From contig CALGII010000128.1 in assembly GCA_937915485.1 (NCBI GenBank), positions 1 through 19,301 of the forward strand: DNA of 19,301 nucleotides. Reading direction: 5' to 3'. Below the pieces are notes generated by a model. That model saw only the letters and a list, made by a program, of their open reading frames with translations, made no database searches and was not told the origin of the DNA. Shown one piece after another: positions 1 to 6,692 of the stretch; position 1 is the first letter of the stretch; every line of letters begins with the position of its first letter. Both the position numbers and the translations under genes were made by a program. This DNA is from an uncultured Ignavibacteriota bacterium. Its GTDB lineage: Bacteria > Bacteroidota > Ignavibacteria > Tepidaquicellales > Tepidaquicellaceae.

Positions 1-595
1 TATCGAAATCATCGGAATTAAACCCGCCCAGCGGAAAGACATTCAGAAAACTTCCTCCTCCAAGCAGCACGAGAAGCAGCGCGCCGAACGCCCAGCCCGG
101 AATAGAGTATCCGAGGAAAACCAGCACGGAGGAAACGAAGTCAAAGCGAGTGCCGCTTCGCGCGGCTTTCATTACTCCGAGGGGAACGCACACCGCGTAG
201 GTGAGTATGAATCCTATTAGTCCGAAATAAACCGATACGGGAAACCGGGAAGCGATAACGTCAATTACGGGTTCGGAATAAACATAAGATTTGCCGAAGT
301 TAAATCCCGCAAGGTTCTTCAGCCAGTCGAAGTACCGCGTTATTACGGGCTTGTCAAAACCGTAGAACTCTTTCATTTCCCTGAGCGCGGATTCCGGTAT
401 GTTTGAGATTCCCGTTCTGCCCGTTACGGCATTTTGAATTTCGGAGGCGTTTGAGTTGCTTCCCGACTGCAGTCTCATCAGGTATTGCTCCATCGGTCCT
501 CCCGGCACGAACTGAAGTATAAGAAACGTGACGAGGGTAATTCCAATGAATGTTGGAACTATGAGCAATATTCTCCTTATAAAATATCTTAGCAA
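1..595 (-). CDS. Oligopeptide-type ABC transporter permease (YejB/OppB-like), 3' end cut by window edge
   Basis: This is the inner-membrane permease subunit of a binding-protein-dependent peptide importer. The reading frame, translated by hand, begins MLRYFIRRILLIVPTF and shows the family's standard opening: a positively charged amphipathic start, a first membrane segment, then a 'FVPGGPMEQ' turn. YejB-type permeases carry 'APGGP' at this place. Further on come 'FGFDKPVITRYFDWL'-like text and the 'FGKSYVYSEPVIDVI' segment that precedes the ABC permease core membrane domain. About 198 codons are visible; the C-terminal part, with the EAA loop that contacts the ATPase, lies outside the window. 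The only in-frame start is TTG at 595, because an in-frame stop lies 8 codons upstream and there is no clear Shine-Dalgarno. It follows the solute-binding gene with a 30-bp gap, so the two should form one operon. The family assignment is firm; substrate is unknown. Confidence 0.88.
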   Translation of the reverse strand, partial: MLRYFIRRILLIVPTFIGITLVTFLILQFVPGGPMEQYLMRLQSGSNSNASEIQNAVTGRTGISNIPESALREMKEFYGFDKPVITRYFDWLKNLAGFNFGKSYVYSEPVIDVIASRFPVSVYFGLIGFILTYAVCVPLGVMKAARSGTRFDFVSSVLVFLGYSIPGWAFGALLLVLLGGGSFLNVFPLGGFNSDDFD

Positions 596-625
596 AGCGT
601 GTCCGTTTTCATATTCTCAAACTTC

Positions 626-2530
626 TTACTTTTTATCTATATTAATCCAGTAAGTATTGTCGGTTTCTCCCTGCGGCAATGTTTTTCCCGCGTCCTTAAG
701 CGCTTCATCGTACTCGTAGGCGGTTTCGGGATTGTTGTACCAGAGAGCGGGAATAGATTCGGTGAATTTTGTCCTGTCGAGAATTCCCACGGGATACCCG
801 AACTTATTATGAAATACAATTCTCTGATACGGCGCGTACCACATCAGTATATAACCGTGATAGTTTGCAAGAATACTGTCGATTTCCTGTACGATTTTAA
901 TTCTTTCTTTCTTATCGAAAGCAACGTTATACTTATCGCAGAGTTCGTCAATTTTTTTATCCTTGATGCCGCTCCAGTTGGTCGTATTGGGTTCGTCGGC
1001 GAGATTGGATTTCGCGAAACTTTCGGGATTAGGAATTTCAAGCCCGACCCAGTTTATTACTATTAGAGAAAAGTTTCTTTCATTACCGAGTTTGAACGAA
1101 GTAGCGGCGTCGGTTTCCTTAAGGTTAAGTTTGATTCCCGCTTTTTTCAAATCTTCCTGATAAATTGTCAGATACCTGTCCATTCCTTTTTGAAACGGGA
1201 GGTCGATTTCGAACACCTTACCGTTTCTGACGAGATAACCTTCGGTATTTTTGTCTTTCCATCCCGCTTCTTCGAGAAGCATTTTCGCGGAATCGAGATT
1301 AAATCCCGTAACCGGATTTGATTCATTCTCGTACTCGGAGCCCTGAAAGTAGGAGGTTATGGGAGAATACGAATTAAAAAATAATTTTTCATTGAACTGA
1401 TTTCTGTTAAAAGCGTAAGCGAGCGCTTTCCTGACGCGAACGTCGTCAAACGGTTTTATCCGCGTGTTTATGCAGATTCCCTGCACGCCGCCGGGCAAGA
1501 AATTATACACTTTTCTTTTTAAGATGAGTCCCCTCTGCACCTCCTCGAAATTATATTTATCCTGCCAGACGGACGACCTCAGAACCGGGAGCATATCAAT
1601 TTCTCCCTTCTTAAATTTTTCGTACTCAAGGGATTCGTCCTTTAAAAAAATGAATTTCACAATATCAAAATTGTACATTCCCATTGCAAAGCGTTCTTTT
1701 TCACCCCAGTAATCGCTTCTTCTCCGGGCTGTTATCGATTGCTCCTTGACTATGTCCTCTTCTTTAATCAGATACGGACCGCTTCCGGGAATATATTTGA
1801 ACTGATATTTTTCAAGAAAGTCCCTGCCGCTTAAACCGCCTATATAATGAGCGGGAAGAATTTCCAATCCCTGCGTGAAATAATAAAACTGACGCCAGTT
1901 ATTTTCTTTCGATTTCACTGACACGATGTACCTGCTTTCGGCGACAGGCTGTTCGAACGTATTCATCAGGATGTTCACGTACGGGTCGAGAATTCCCTCG
2001 TCCGTCAAAAGTTTCCAGGTCGCGATTACGTCTTCCGAGGTCACGGGTTTTCCGTCAGCCCACCTTGCGTCGGGATTTATCCTGAACCTGAAGGTTGTTT
2101 TGTCGTCCGAAATTTTCCAGTGCGTCGCGAGTCTTGGGATGTAATCGCCAGTGACGGGGTCCTGTCCGAGGAGGGTTTCGTACAAAAGGTTTTTTGAAAC
2201 GCTGGTAAACTCAGTATTGTTATCCTTGCCGAATATTCTCAGCGTAGGGGGATAATCTTTCACGGACATTGCGAATGCTCCGCCTTTTACCGCCTTCGGA
2301 TTTCCCGCAACGCTGTAGTCTTTTCTTGTTTCCCATCCGTCTCCCTTAAATCCTGCGCCGCCCGCGTCGGCTGAAACTTCAGGGTCTGCTCCGGGGGGAG
2401 TGTTGAATTGTTTAATTGAAACAGGGGAAGTGTCAAAAATCTTTACCGGCTTTGATTTTCCGCAGCCCGATATGAATAAAAAGGAAAACAAAACCGCGGA
2501 AAGCAATAAAACGTCTCTTCTGAAAACCAT
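626..2530 (-). CDS. ABC transporter solute-binding lipoprotein, family 5 (DppA/OppA/YejA-like)
   Basis: This is a 634-aa extracytoplasmic binding protein for peptides or similar ligands, feeding the permease encoded just downstream. The N-terminus has a charged start (MVFRRD), a hydrophobic stretch and the lipobox 'FISGC', so the mature protein should be lipid-anchored at Cys. The body has the SBP_bac_5 signatures: a 'LLYETLLGQDPVTGDYIPRLA' type entry (split here as LLYETLLGQ, then DYIPRLA), 'DARWADGKPVTSEDV', 'GSGPYLIKEE' and, late, 'VRKALAYAFNR'. The 'GNPKAVKGG' segment before the domain is reminiscent of YejA. I placed the start at ATG 2530; an in-frame TTG at 2551 would add seven residues in front of an already typical lipoprotein signal and is less likely. 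A TATAAT-like hexamer on this strand at 2558-2563 would put the transcript start close to that TTG, which also favours the ATG. The substrate cannot be read from the sequence. Confidence 0.92.
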   Translation of the reverse strand: MVFRRDVLLLSAVLFSFLFISGCGKSKPVKIFDTSPVSIKQFNTPPGADPEVSADAGGAGFKGDGWETRKDYSVAGNPKAVKGGAFAMSVKDYPPTLRIFGKDNNTEFTSVSKNLLYETLLGQDPVTGDYIPRLATHWKISDDKTTFRFRINPDARWADGKPVTSEDVIATWKLLTDEGILDPYVNILMNTFEQPVAESRYIVSVKSKENNWRQFYYFTQGLEILPAHYIGGLSGRDFLEKYQFKYIPGSGPYLIKEEDIVKEQSITARRRSDYWGEKERFAMGMYNFDIVKFIFLKDESLEYEKFKKGEIDMLPVLRSSVWQDKYNFEEVQRGLILKRKVYNFLPGGVQGICINTRIKPFDDVRVRKALAYAFNRNQFNEKLFFNSYSPITSYFQGSEYENESNPVTGFNLDSAKMLLEEAGWKDKNTEGYLVRNGKVFEIDLPFQKGMDRYLTIYQEDLKKAGIKLNLKETDAATSFKLGNERNFSLIVINWVGLEIPNPESFAKSNLADEPNTTNWSGIKDKKIDELCDKYNVAFDKKERIKIVQEIDSILANYHGYILMWYAPYQRIVFHNKFGYPVGILDRTKFTESIPALWYNNPETAYEYDEALKDAGKTLPQGETDNTYWINIDKK

Positions 2531-2627
2531 AAGGATTAAATTATGTTGCAATAAAATATTATAAATATTTAATAATATCCATTCTATTTAATCATAATCC
2601 CGTGTGGAACCGCCGTATGGAATAAAG

Positions 2628-2658
2628 AAAAAAAAACGGAGCGGAAATCCGCCCCGTT
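2628..2658 (-). terminator. Intrinsic terminator of the 502-aa helical protein gene
   Basis: Read on the minus strand, a 10-bp stem (AACGGGGCGG with CCGCTCCGTT, one C-A mismatch) closes a 4-nt ATTT loop and is followed by nine T residues. It lies 23 bp past the stop codon at 2681, so it should end that transcript and separate it from the ABC transporter genes downstream. Confidence 0.85.
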
Positions 2659-2680
2659 CATATTCGGAAGAAATGCTTCT

Positions 2681-4189
2681 TTATTGCGCTTTTCTGATTT
2701 TTTCCTGTTGTTTCGCGAGAAGACCCGTCTTTTCTATAAGCCAGGCTTTATGCATCACGTCCTTTTCACGCAGAAGTTTATCGTGCAGAAAATCCGCGGG
2801 GGGCTGCTGTTTTTTAGAAAGGCTTGACTTCAACATTCTGTTGTAATACTTCAGGAATCTGATGTAAGAATTTTTCGTATCCTTGTTGAGCATCTTGTCA
2901 TATCTGATCACGGATTCGTAATTATGGAGAATGCTCCTTGCGGGATCGAATTCGCCCAGTTCGTAGAAGCAGAACAACTGGTAGAATTTCAGGTCGTATT
3001 TATAGATGAATACGTCGAGATTCACCTTGTTCGCATATTCCACGGATTCCCTGTAATTGCCCGTTTTGTAACTGAGCAGCGCATTGCAGTAATTGTACAT
3101 ATTTTGCGCATGAGTCGGGTTCAGGTTGTAACTGTATTTTTCTATGAACTGTTTTGACCATCCGTATTCCTGCAGGGCGAACGCGTTCAGGAGAACGGCG
3201 CGGAACAGCGTATCGGACAGGTATTCGGTCTTGTCGGTCTTGAAAAGTTGGTTCTCGAGGTAACTCTTATACAGGTTGTAGAGTTCTTTCCTGTAGTAAT
3301 CGACATTCTTGTCTTCATTAATTCTGCCTATGCAGAAAGATATAAGGCGCGTGTAGAGGAACGCGAGTTCGCTCTTGCACATTTTGTTATAATGCGTTTC
3401 GATAATCGACTTGAACCCCTTATAGTTTTCTGTCTTTGCGGGGTCGGCGTACATTTTCAGAAGTTTGATGTATATGTCGAGCACGTAATCGTACTTGTAA
3501 CTTCCTTTAAATTCGGCAAGAATTTTCTCGAGGTTAAACGTCGCGAGTATTGACTTGGGAAGATTTTTATCTCTTTGAAGATTAAATCCTGCCTGATACT
3601 CGAATGCGTTCAGGTAATAACAAATCATGTCGGTAATGTAATAGAGCGTGAGGTTCTGTGTCGCGCTGTCTATTATTTTAACCTGTTTCTTAATGCTTGT
3701 CGGGCGGTTCAGTTTGCCCGTAATCGCTTTATAGTTGAACAGGTTGGTATAGAATCTGTACAATTGAAAAACATTATCCTGCGAGTAAGTTTTATCTTTT
3801 TCCACCTGGGCGTTCATTATCTTGCTGTGACGCATGAAGAGCGCGTTCAGGTTACGTTTTCTGAGTTCGTCGAGAAAAAGATTGTTGCTGGCAAAGTGAT
3901 TTATTTCGACGCTTTTTTGTTTTACAAAATTCTGAATCTGCTGAGTAAGGTAAGAGATTAAAACAATAAAAGAGGAACGGATGATTTTGCATTTTTCGCG
4001 CACTTCGTCGAATATCTCGTCTTCGCTGCGTTCCGCGTCAAACTTCGGATAATATTTCAGCAACTCCTCGTAAATGTCAATCAAGACTCTTCTGGAGTTA
4101 AAGTAAGGCGAGTTCAGGTATCTTTTCAATTCCCTGAGTTCCTTCTTAGAAAAAGTTCTAAGAAGATCGAAGATTACTCTTTTTTTCAT
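2681..4189 (-). CDS. Uncharacterised all-helical protein with TPR-like repeats
   Basis: I do not recognise a named family for this 502-aa protein. It starts at ATG 4189 (MKKRVIFDLLRTFSKKELRE) with no signal peptide and no membrane segment, so it should be cytoplasmic. The N-terminal ~70 residues carry the conserved-looking phrase 'FSKKELRELKRYLNSPYFN', which I associate with uncharacterised Bacteroidota proteins. The rest is rich in Lys, Tyr, Leu and Asn and is predicted helical throughout. The region around residues 350-450 has the small/large residue rhythm of tetratricopeptide hairpins ('YNYCNALLSYKTGNYRESVEYA', quoted here in part as ALLSYKTGNYRESVEYA, then 'FYELGEFDPARSIL'). Such repeats usually bind partner proteins. 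The gene stands alone, with AT-rich DNA upstream and its own terminator downstream. No function can be assigned. Confidence 0.85.
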   Translation of the reverse strand: MKKRVIFDLLRTFSKKELRELKRYLNSPYFNSRRVLIDIYEELLKYYPKFDAERSEDEIFDEVREKCKIIRSSFIVLISYLTQQIQNFVKQKSVEINHFASNNLFLDELRKRNLNALFMRHSKIMNAQVEKDKTYSQDNVFQLYRFYTNLFNYKAITGKLNRPTSIKKQVKIIDSATQNLTLYYITDMICYYLNAFEYQAGFNLQRDKNLPKSILATFNLEKILAEFKGSYKYDYVLDIYIKLLKMYADPAKTENYKGFKSIIETHYNKMCKSELAFLYTRLISFCIGRINEDKNVDYYRKELYNLYKSYLENQLFKTDKTEYLSDTLFRAVLLNAFALQEYGWSKQFIEKYSYNLNPTHAQNMYNYCNALLSYKTGNYRESVEYANKVNLDVFIYKYDLKFYQLFCFYELGEFDPARSILHNYESVIRYDKMLNKDTKNSYIRFLKYYNRMLKSSLSKKQQPPADFLHDKLLREKDVMHKAWLIEKTGLLAKQQEKIRKAQ

Positions 4190-4319
4190 GGCGGTTTTGT
4201 TAAATAAAATATAATGTTTAATTTCAAACTCGGAAAAAAATAATTAAAAAGCAATAGATAATAAAATATACTTTTTGACAAAAAAAGACTGTCGTTAATA
4301 ATAAAAAAAGTTAAGTTTT

Positions 4320-4347
4320 TTTGTTTGAAAAAGCCAGTATATTTTTG
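4320..4347 (+). promoter_or_regulatory. Candidate Bacteroidota-type promoter for the small secreted protein gene
   Basis: TATTTTTG at 4340-4347 fits the Bacteroidota -7 consensus TAnnTTTG, with a TTTG at 4320-4323 upstream as a -33 element. The 16-bp gap is shorter than the usual ~19. The predicted leader is about 40 nt. A sigma70-like alternative (TTGACA at 4275-4280, TAATAA at 4299-4304, 18-bp spacer) also exists. The surrounding DNA is very AT-rich, so chance matches are likely. Confidence 0.35.
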
Positions 4348-4394
4348 AATAAACCCAAAACAAAAATACAATAAAAAAAGTAGAAAGGAAATTT

Positions 4395-4625
4395 ATGAAA
4401 AAGTTTTTAATAGTATTCGCGGTATTGTTTGTAGTTTGCGCGGCGGCACTCACGGTTACATCGGCAACAGAGACGAAGGAGAACACGAATCTTCAGGCGG
4501 CTTGTGAAAACGACCCGCCCAATTCGTACAGGGTTTACGATAACGGTGTATGGTATCTCGTGATATACGTTTACGACAGCAACGGTTCGCCGATTGAGAT
4601 AGTTCGCACGCCCATAAGGGATTAG
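4395..4625 (+). CDS. Small secreted protein, unknown function
   Basis: This is a 76-aa protein preceded by a good ribosome binding site (AGAAAGGA, about 5 nt before ATG 4395). The first ~24 residues form a signal peptide: MKKF, then a long run of hydrophobic residues, then small residues ending around 'TVTSA'. The mature ~50 residues contain a single Cys in 'LQAACENDPP', followed by a Tyr/Val-rich stretch ('VYDNGVWYLVIYVYDS') that looks like two beta strands and a turn, and a short tail ending PIRD. The Cys is not in a lipobox. I do not recognise the family. It begins a rightward group of three small genes; the next starts 48 bp after its stop. The signal peptide and RBS make it a credible gene. 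Confidence 0.75.
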   Translation: MKKFLIVFAVLFVVCAAALTVTSATETKENTNLQAACENDPPNSYRVYDNGVWYLVIYVYDSNGSPIEIVRTPIRD

Positions 4626-4673
4626 CAACGTTGTTTACATCCGGACGTTCTTTAAAAAGTTTAAAACCTATTT

Positions 4674-5033
4674 ATGAAAAACACTGCATCGGTGGTTTTT
4701 AATCCCGAGCCCGAAAACGCAATGGTCTGGAATTTGTCAAAGAATTTAATCAGGAGTCTTGAGTTCACCTGGAGGAGGATAGGGTTCAGCAATCTGGAAA
4801 TACCCGAACCGGACGAATTCGGATACAGAGGTCTAAAGGTCAACTGCGAAAACGGGAACGAATACATAATACTGCACAGACACGTGATCAAGAAAGAAGA
4901 GTTCATTACAAGCATAAGAGACGATTCAGCGGGGGTTATGGAGAACCTGCTTTTGAAATCAATGCCGGAAAACATACTGGATTACGTTAAGCCGTACTTA
5001 TTCGCGAATATCGCATATAGGAAGGCAAAATGA
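4674..5033 (+). CDS. Small cytoplasmic protein, unknown; distant paralogue of the next gene
   Basis: This 119-aa protein starts MKNTASVVFNPEPEN, with no signal peptide or membrane segment. I do not recognise it. The centre reads 'EFGYRGLKVNCENGNEYIIL' and the end 'VMENLLLKSMPENIL'. The gene at 5110 has the same order: 'LGYKGCIFKNSKGQTFYVY' and 'HIITLALETMLP'. By eye the two align over about 95 residues, sharing a GY[RK]G turn, a following beta-hairpin with a Gly-containing turn, and a C-terminal amphipathic helix ending in MP/LP. The identity is low and the homology is an inference. It starts 48 bp after the small secreted protein and could be co-transcribed with it. Confidence 0.65.
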   Translation: MKNTASVVFNPEPENAMVWNLSKNLIRSLEFTWRRIGFSNLEIPEPDEFGYRGLKVNCENGNEYIILHRHVIKKEEFITSIRDDSAGVMENLLLKSMPENILDYVKPYLFANIAYRKAK

Positions 5034-5045
5034 TTTTAATATACA

Positions 5046-5069
5046 TCAGAAATGAATATATGTTTCTGA
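5046..5069. repeat. Small inverted repeat between the two paralogous small genes
   Basis: TCAGAAA at 5046-5052 and TTTCTGA at 5063-5069 are perfect 7-bp arms around a 10-nt AT-rich loop. There is no strong T-run after either side, so it is a weak terminator at best; it may separate or tune expression of the neighbouring small genes. Confidence 0.4.
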
Positions 5070-5109
5070 ATTTCAATAAACGTTACTTGTTACAAAAAAA
5101 AGATCAGCA

Positions 5110-5541
5110 ATGAGGTTGTTAGGGAGAACGGCAGAATTTTATTTTACGACTGGAGAAAAAATTTTGACAAAAAACTGGATTATGATGAAAGACAACAATA
5201 AAAACTCGTGCCGTATAGTAGTATATTCGGGTAATCTTGATCCCGAATGGGAAATTTCCGAAAGTGATGCGAGTTATCTCGGAGAAATCTGGGACAAACT
5301 TGATTACTCGAAGCGGCCGATAAAACAACCCGTAAACCTGGGTTACAAAGGCTGTATATTCAAGAACAGCAAGGGGCAGACTTTCTACGTTTACAACGGA
5401 ATAGTCACTCTAATGAACAACGGAAAATCCGAGCACAAACTCGACTGCGGAAGAAAGTTTGAGAAGCACATAATAACTCTTGCCCTGGAGACGATGCTTC
5501 CTGTTCAGGCTGAAAGAACCCAAAGTATTGCGGGAGAATAA
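5110..5541 (+). CDS. Small protein, unknown; distant paralogue of the preceding gene
   Basis: The open frame gives 143 aa from ATG 5110. Alignment with the neighbour at 4674 (MKNTASVVF against MKDNNKNSCRIVVY) suggests the true start may be ATG 5182 or 5185, giving about 118 aa, very close to the neighbour's 119. Neither start has a convincing Shine-Dalgarno. The protein has no signal peptide or membrane span. It contains 'LGYKGCIFKNSKGQTFYVY' and a C-terminal amphipathic helix. The family is unrecognised. The gene converges on the isomerase gene, with only a 95-bp gap and a hairpin between them. Confidence 0.65.
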   Translation: MRLLGRTAEFYFTTGEKILTKNWIMMKDNNKNSCRIVVYSGNLDPEWEISESDASYLGEIWDKLDYSKRPIKQPVNLGYKGCIFKNSKGQTFYVYNGIVTLMNNGKSEHKLDCGRKFEKHIITLALETMLPVQAERTQSIAGE

Positions 5542-5589
5542 ACCGGTGCGAATAAAAATTACTTATAACATCCGCGCGGGAAATTATTC

Positions 5590-5625
5590 AAAAAAGTTTT
5601 TCGTTAAGCCGGCTTGCCGAAAAAC
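5590..5625 (-). terminator. Terminator of the dnaG-ptsI-isomerase operon
   Basis: On the minus strand, GTTTTTCG pairs perfectly with CGAAAAAC (8 bp), enclosing an inner AGCC/GGCT palindrome, and the structure is followed by six T residues. It lies 12 bp past the isomerase stop codon. Two converging genes meet here. Confidence 0.65.
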
Positions 5626-5636
5626 AGCGGCGGCGG

Positions 5637-6692
5637 TTATTTGTGCCTGTCAAGTTCCTTTTTCAATTTTGAGATTGCATTCACAGGCGTAGGGTCCACC
5701 TCGTTGAAAACAGAAAGATAATAACTTACCCAGTCACCAAGATAAATCAAATCGAAAATTCTGCCGAGCCTTGTCCTGCAGTCGCTTGATAAATCAAAAA
5801 CTATTCCCGCTTGTTTTCTGAACACCTTCTCCGTTATATTCATTCTTAGTTTTATTCTTTCATTGTCGGAAGAGTCTTTAAGAAATATCACCGCGGTATT
5901 TTTAAGAATGTCTTCGTTAAGTTCCCAGCCTACGAGTTCGTTGTGATTCATTTCGGGATATAAATTTCCGTAAGCGAGAATCTTCGCGTTCTCGGATATC
6001 TGTCCGCGCCACCGAAGATTGACCGCGTCAAGCACGTCCGCTGAGGAATACACAACGGGGAGTCTGCCTTTAAGCGCCGCCGCTATGCGCAGGGCTTCGT
6101 TGAATTCGAAGGACGGATTCACGTATTCGGACAAACCCTGTTCAAGGTTTATAATCACGTCGTTTATTTCGTCGGATTTATCTTTGATGAAGCCGAGTTT
6201 CGTGAAGAGTATCAAGAGCGAAAAGAAGGAATATCCGAGGGCGCATCTCGGCTGAAGGCCGCCCGGAATTTTTATTACGTCTTTTTTATGTTTCGCCGCG
6301 AGTTTTTCAATCGTTCCGCCGCTCGTCACGCAAATAATGCTGCATTCTTTTTTCAGCGCGTCATAAAAAGCCGAAACGGTTTCTTCCGTATTGCCGGAAT
6401 AACTCGAAAGAATTGCAAGCGTGTTTTTACCCGAGTAAGCGGGGAGAGTGTAATTTCTGTTTACCGCGACAGGTATTTTCATTTCACCCGCCGTATAACT
6501 TCTGAGTATGTCTCCGCCGATTGCCGAGCCGCCGAGTCCGTTTATTATTATGTTCCTTATGCCTTTGTATTTATTCTTTAACTTCGCGGCTCCCGCTATA
6601 TCAACCGCGTCGCAGACCTGTACCGGAAAATCAAAAAGGACACTGAACATGTCCTGCCTGTCATACTTTTTTAGTTTTTTCCTGTCTATCAT
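5637..6692 (-). CDS. Bifunctional phosphoglucose/phosphomannose isomerase (SIS domain)
   Basis: This 351-aa cytoplasmic enzyme should interconvert glucose-6-phosphate or mannose-6-phosphate with fructose-6-phosphate. It matches the short PGI/PMI family known from crenarchaea and various bacteria rather than the ~550-aa classical Pgi. Visible signatures are 'INGLGGSAIGGD' (residues 50-61), the phosphate-binding 'SSYSGNTEET' (96-105), 'GGLQPRCALGYSFF' (144-157), and the C-terminal 'EMNHNELVGWE' with His250 and Glu234 upstream, which correspond to catalytic residues in that family. The start ATG (6690-6692) overlaps the ptsI stop by 4 bp, implying translational coupling. Placement after Enzyme I ties it to hexose-phosphate metabolism. 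A classical Pgi elsewhere in the genome would favour a mannose-specific role here; that cannot be judged from this window. Confidence 0.93.
   Translation of the reverse strand: MIDRKKLKKYDRQDMFSVLFDFPVQVCDAVDIAGAAKLKNKYKGIRNIIINGLGGSAIGGDILRSYTAGEMKIPVAVNRNYTLPAYSGKNTLAILSSYSGNTEETVSAFYDALKKECSIICVTSGGTIEKLAAKHKKDVIKIPGGLQPRCALGYSFFSLLILFTKLGFIKDKSDEINDVIINLEQGLSEYVNPSFEFNEALRIAAALKGRLPVVYSSADVLDAVNLRWRGQISENAKILAYGNLYPEMNHNELVGWELNEDILKNTAVIFLKDSSDNERIKLRMNITEKVFRKQAGIVFDLSSDCRTRLGRIFDLIYLGDWVSYYLSVFNEVDPTPVNAISKLKKELDRHK

Noticed and set aside
599..1066. A 155-codon plus-strand open frame with a hydrophobic start opposite the solute-binding gene
   Set aside because: Antisense to conserved SBP sequence; the hydrophobic beginning is the reverse of the low-complexity gene end and no ribosome binding site precedes it.
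4630..4655. AACGT/ACGTT dyad after the small secreted gene as a terminator
   Set aside because: Only a 5-bp stem with a 12-nt loop and three T residues; too weak to claim.
5164..5186. TTGACA followed by TATGAT before the internal ATG of the 5110 gene
   Set aside because: The spacer is only 11 bp, far too short for a sigma70-type promoter, and it does not fit the Bacteroidota consensus.
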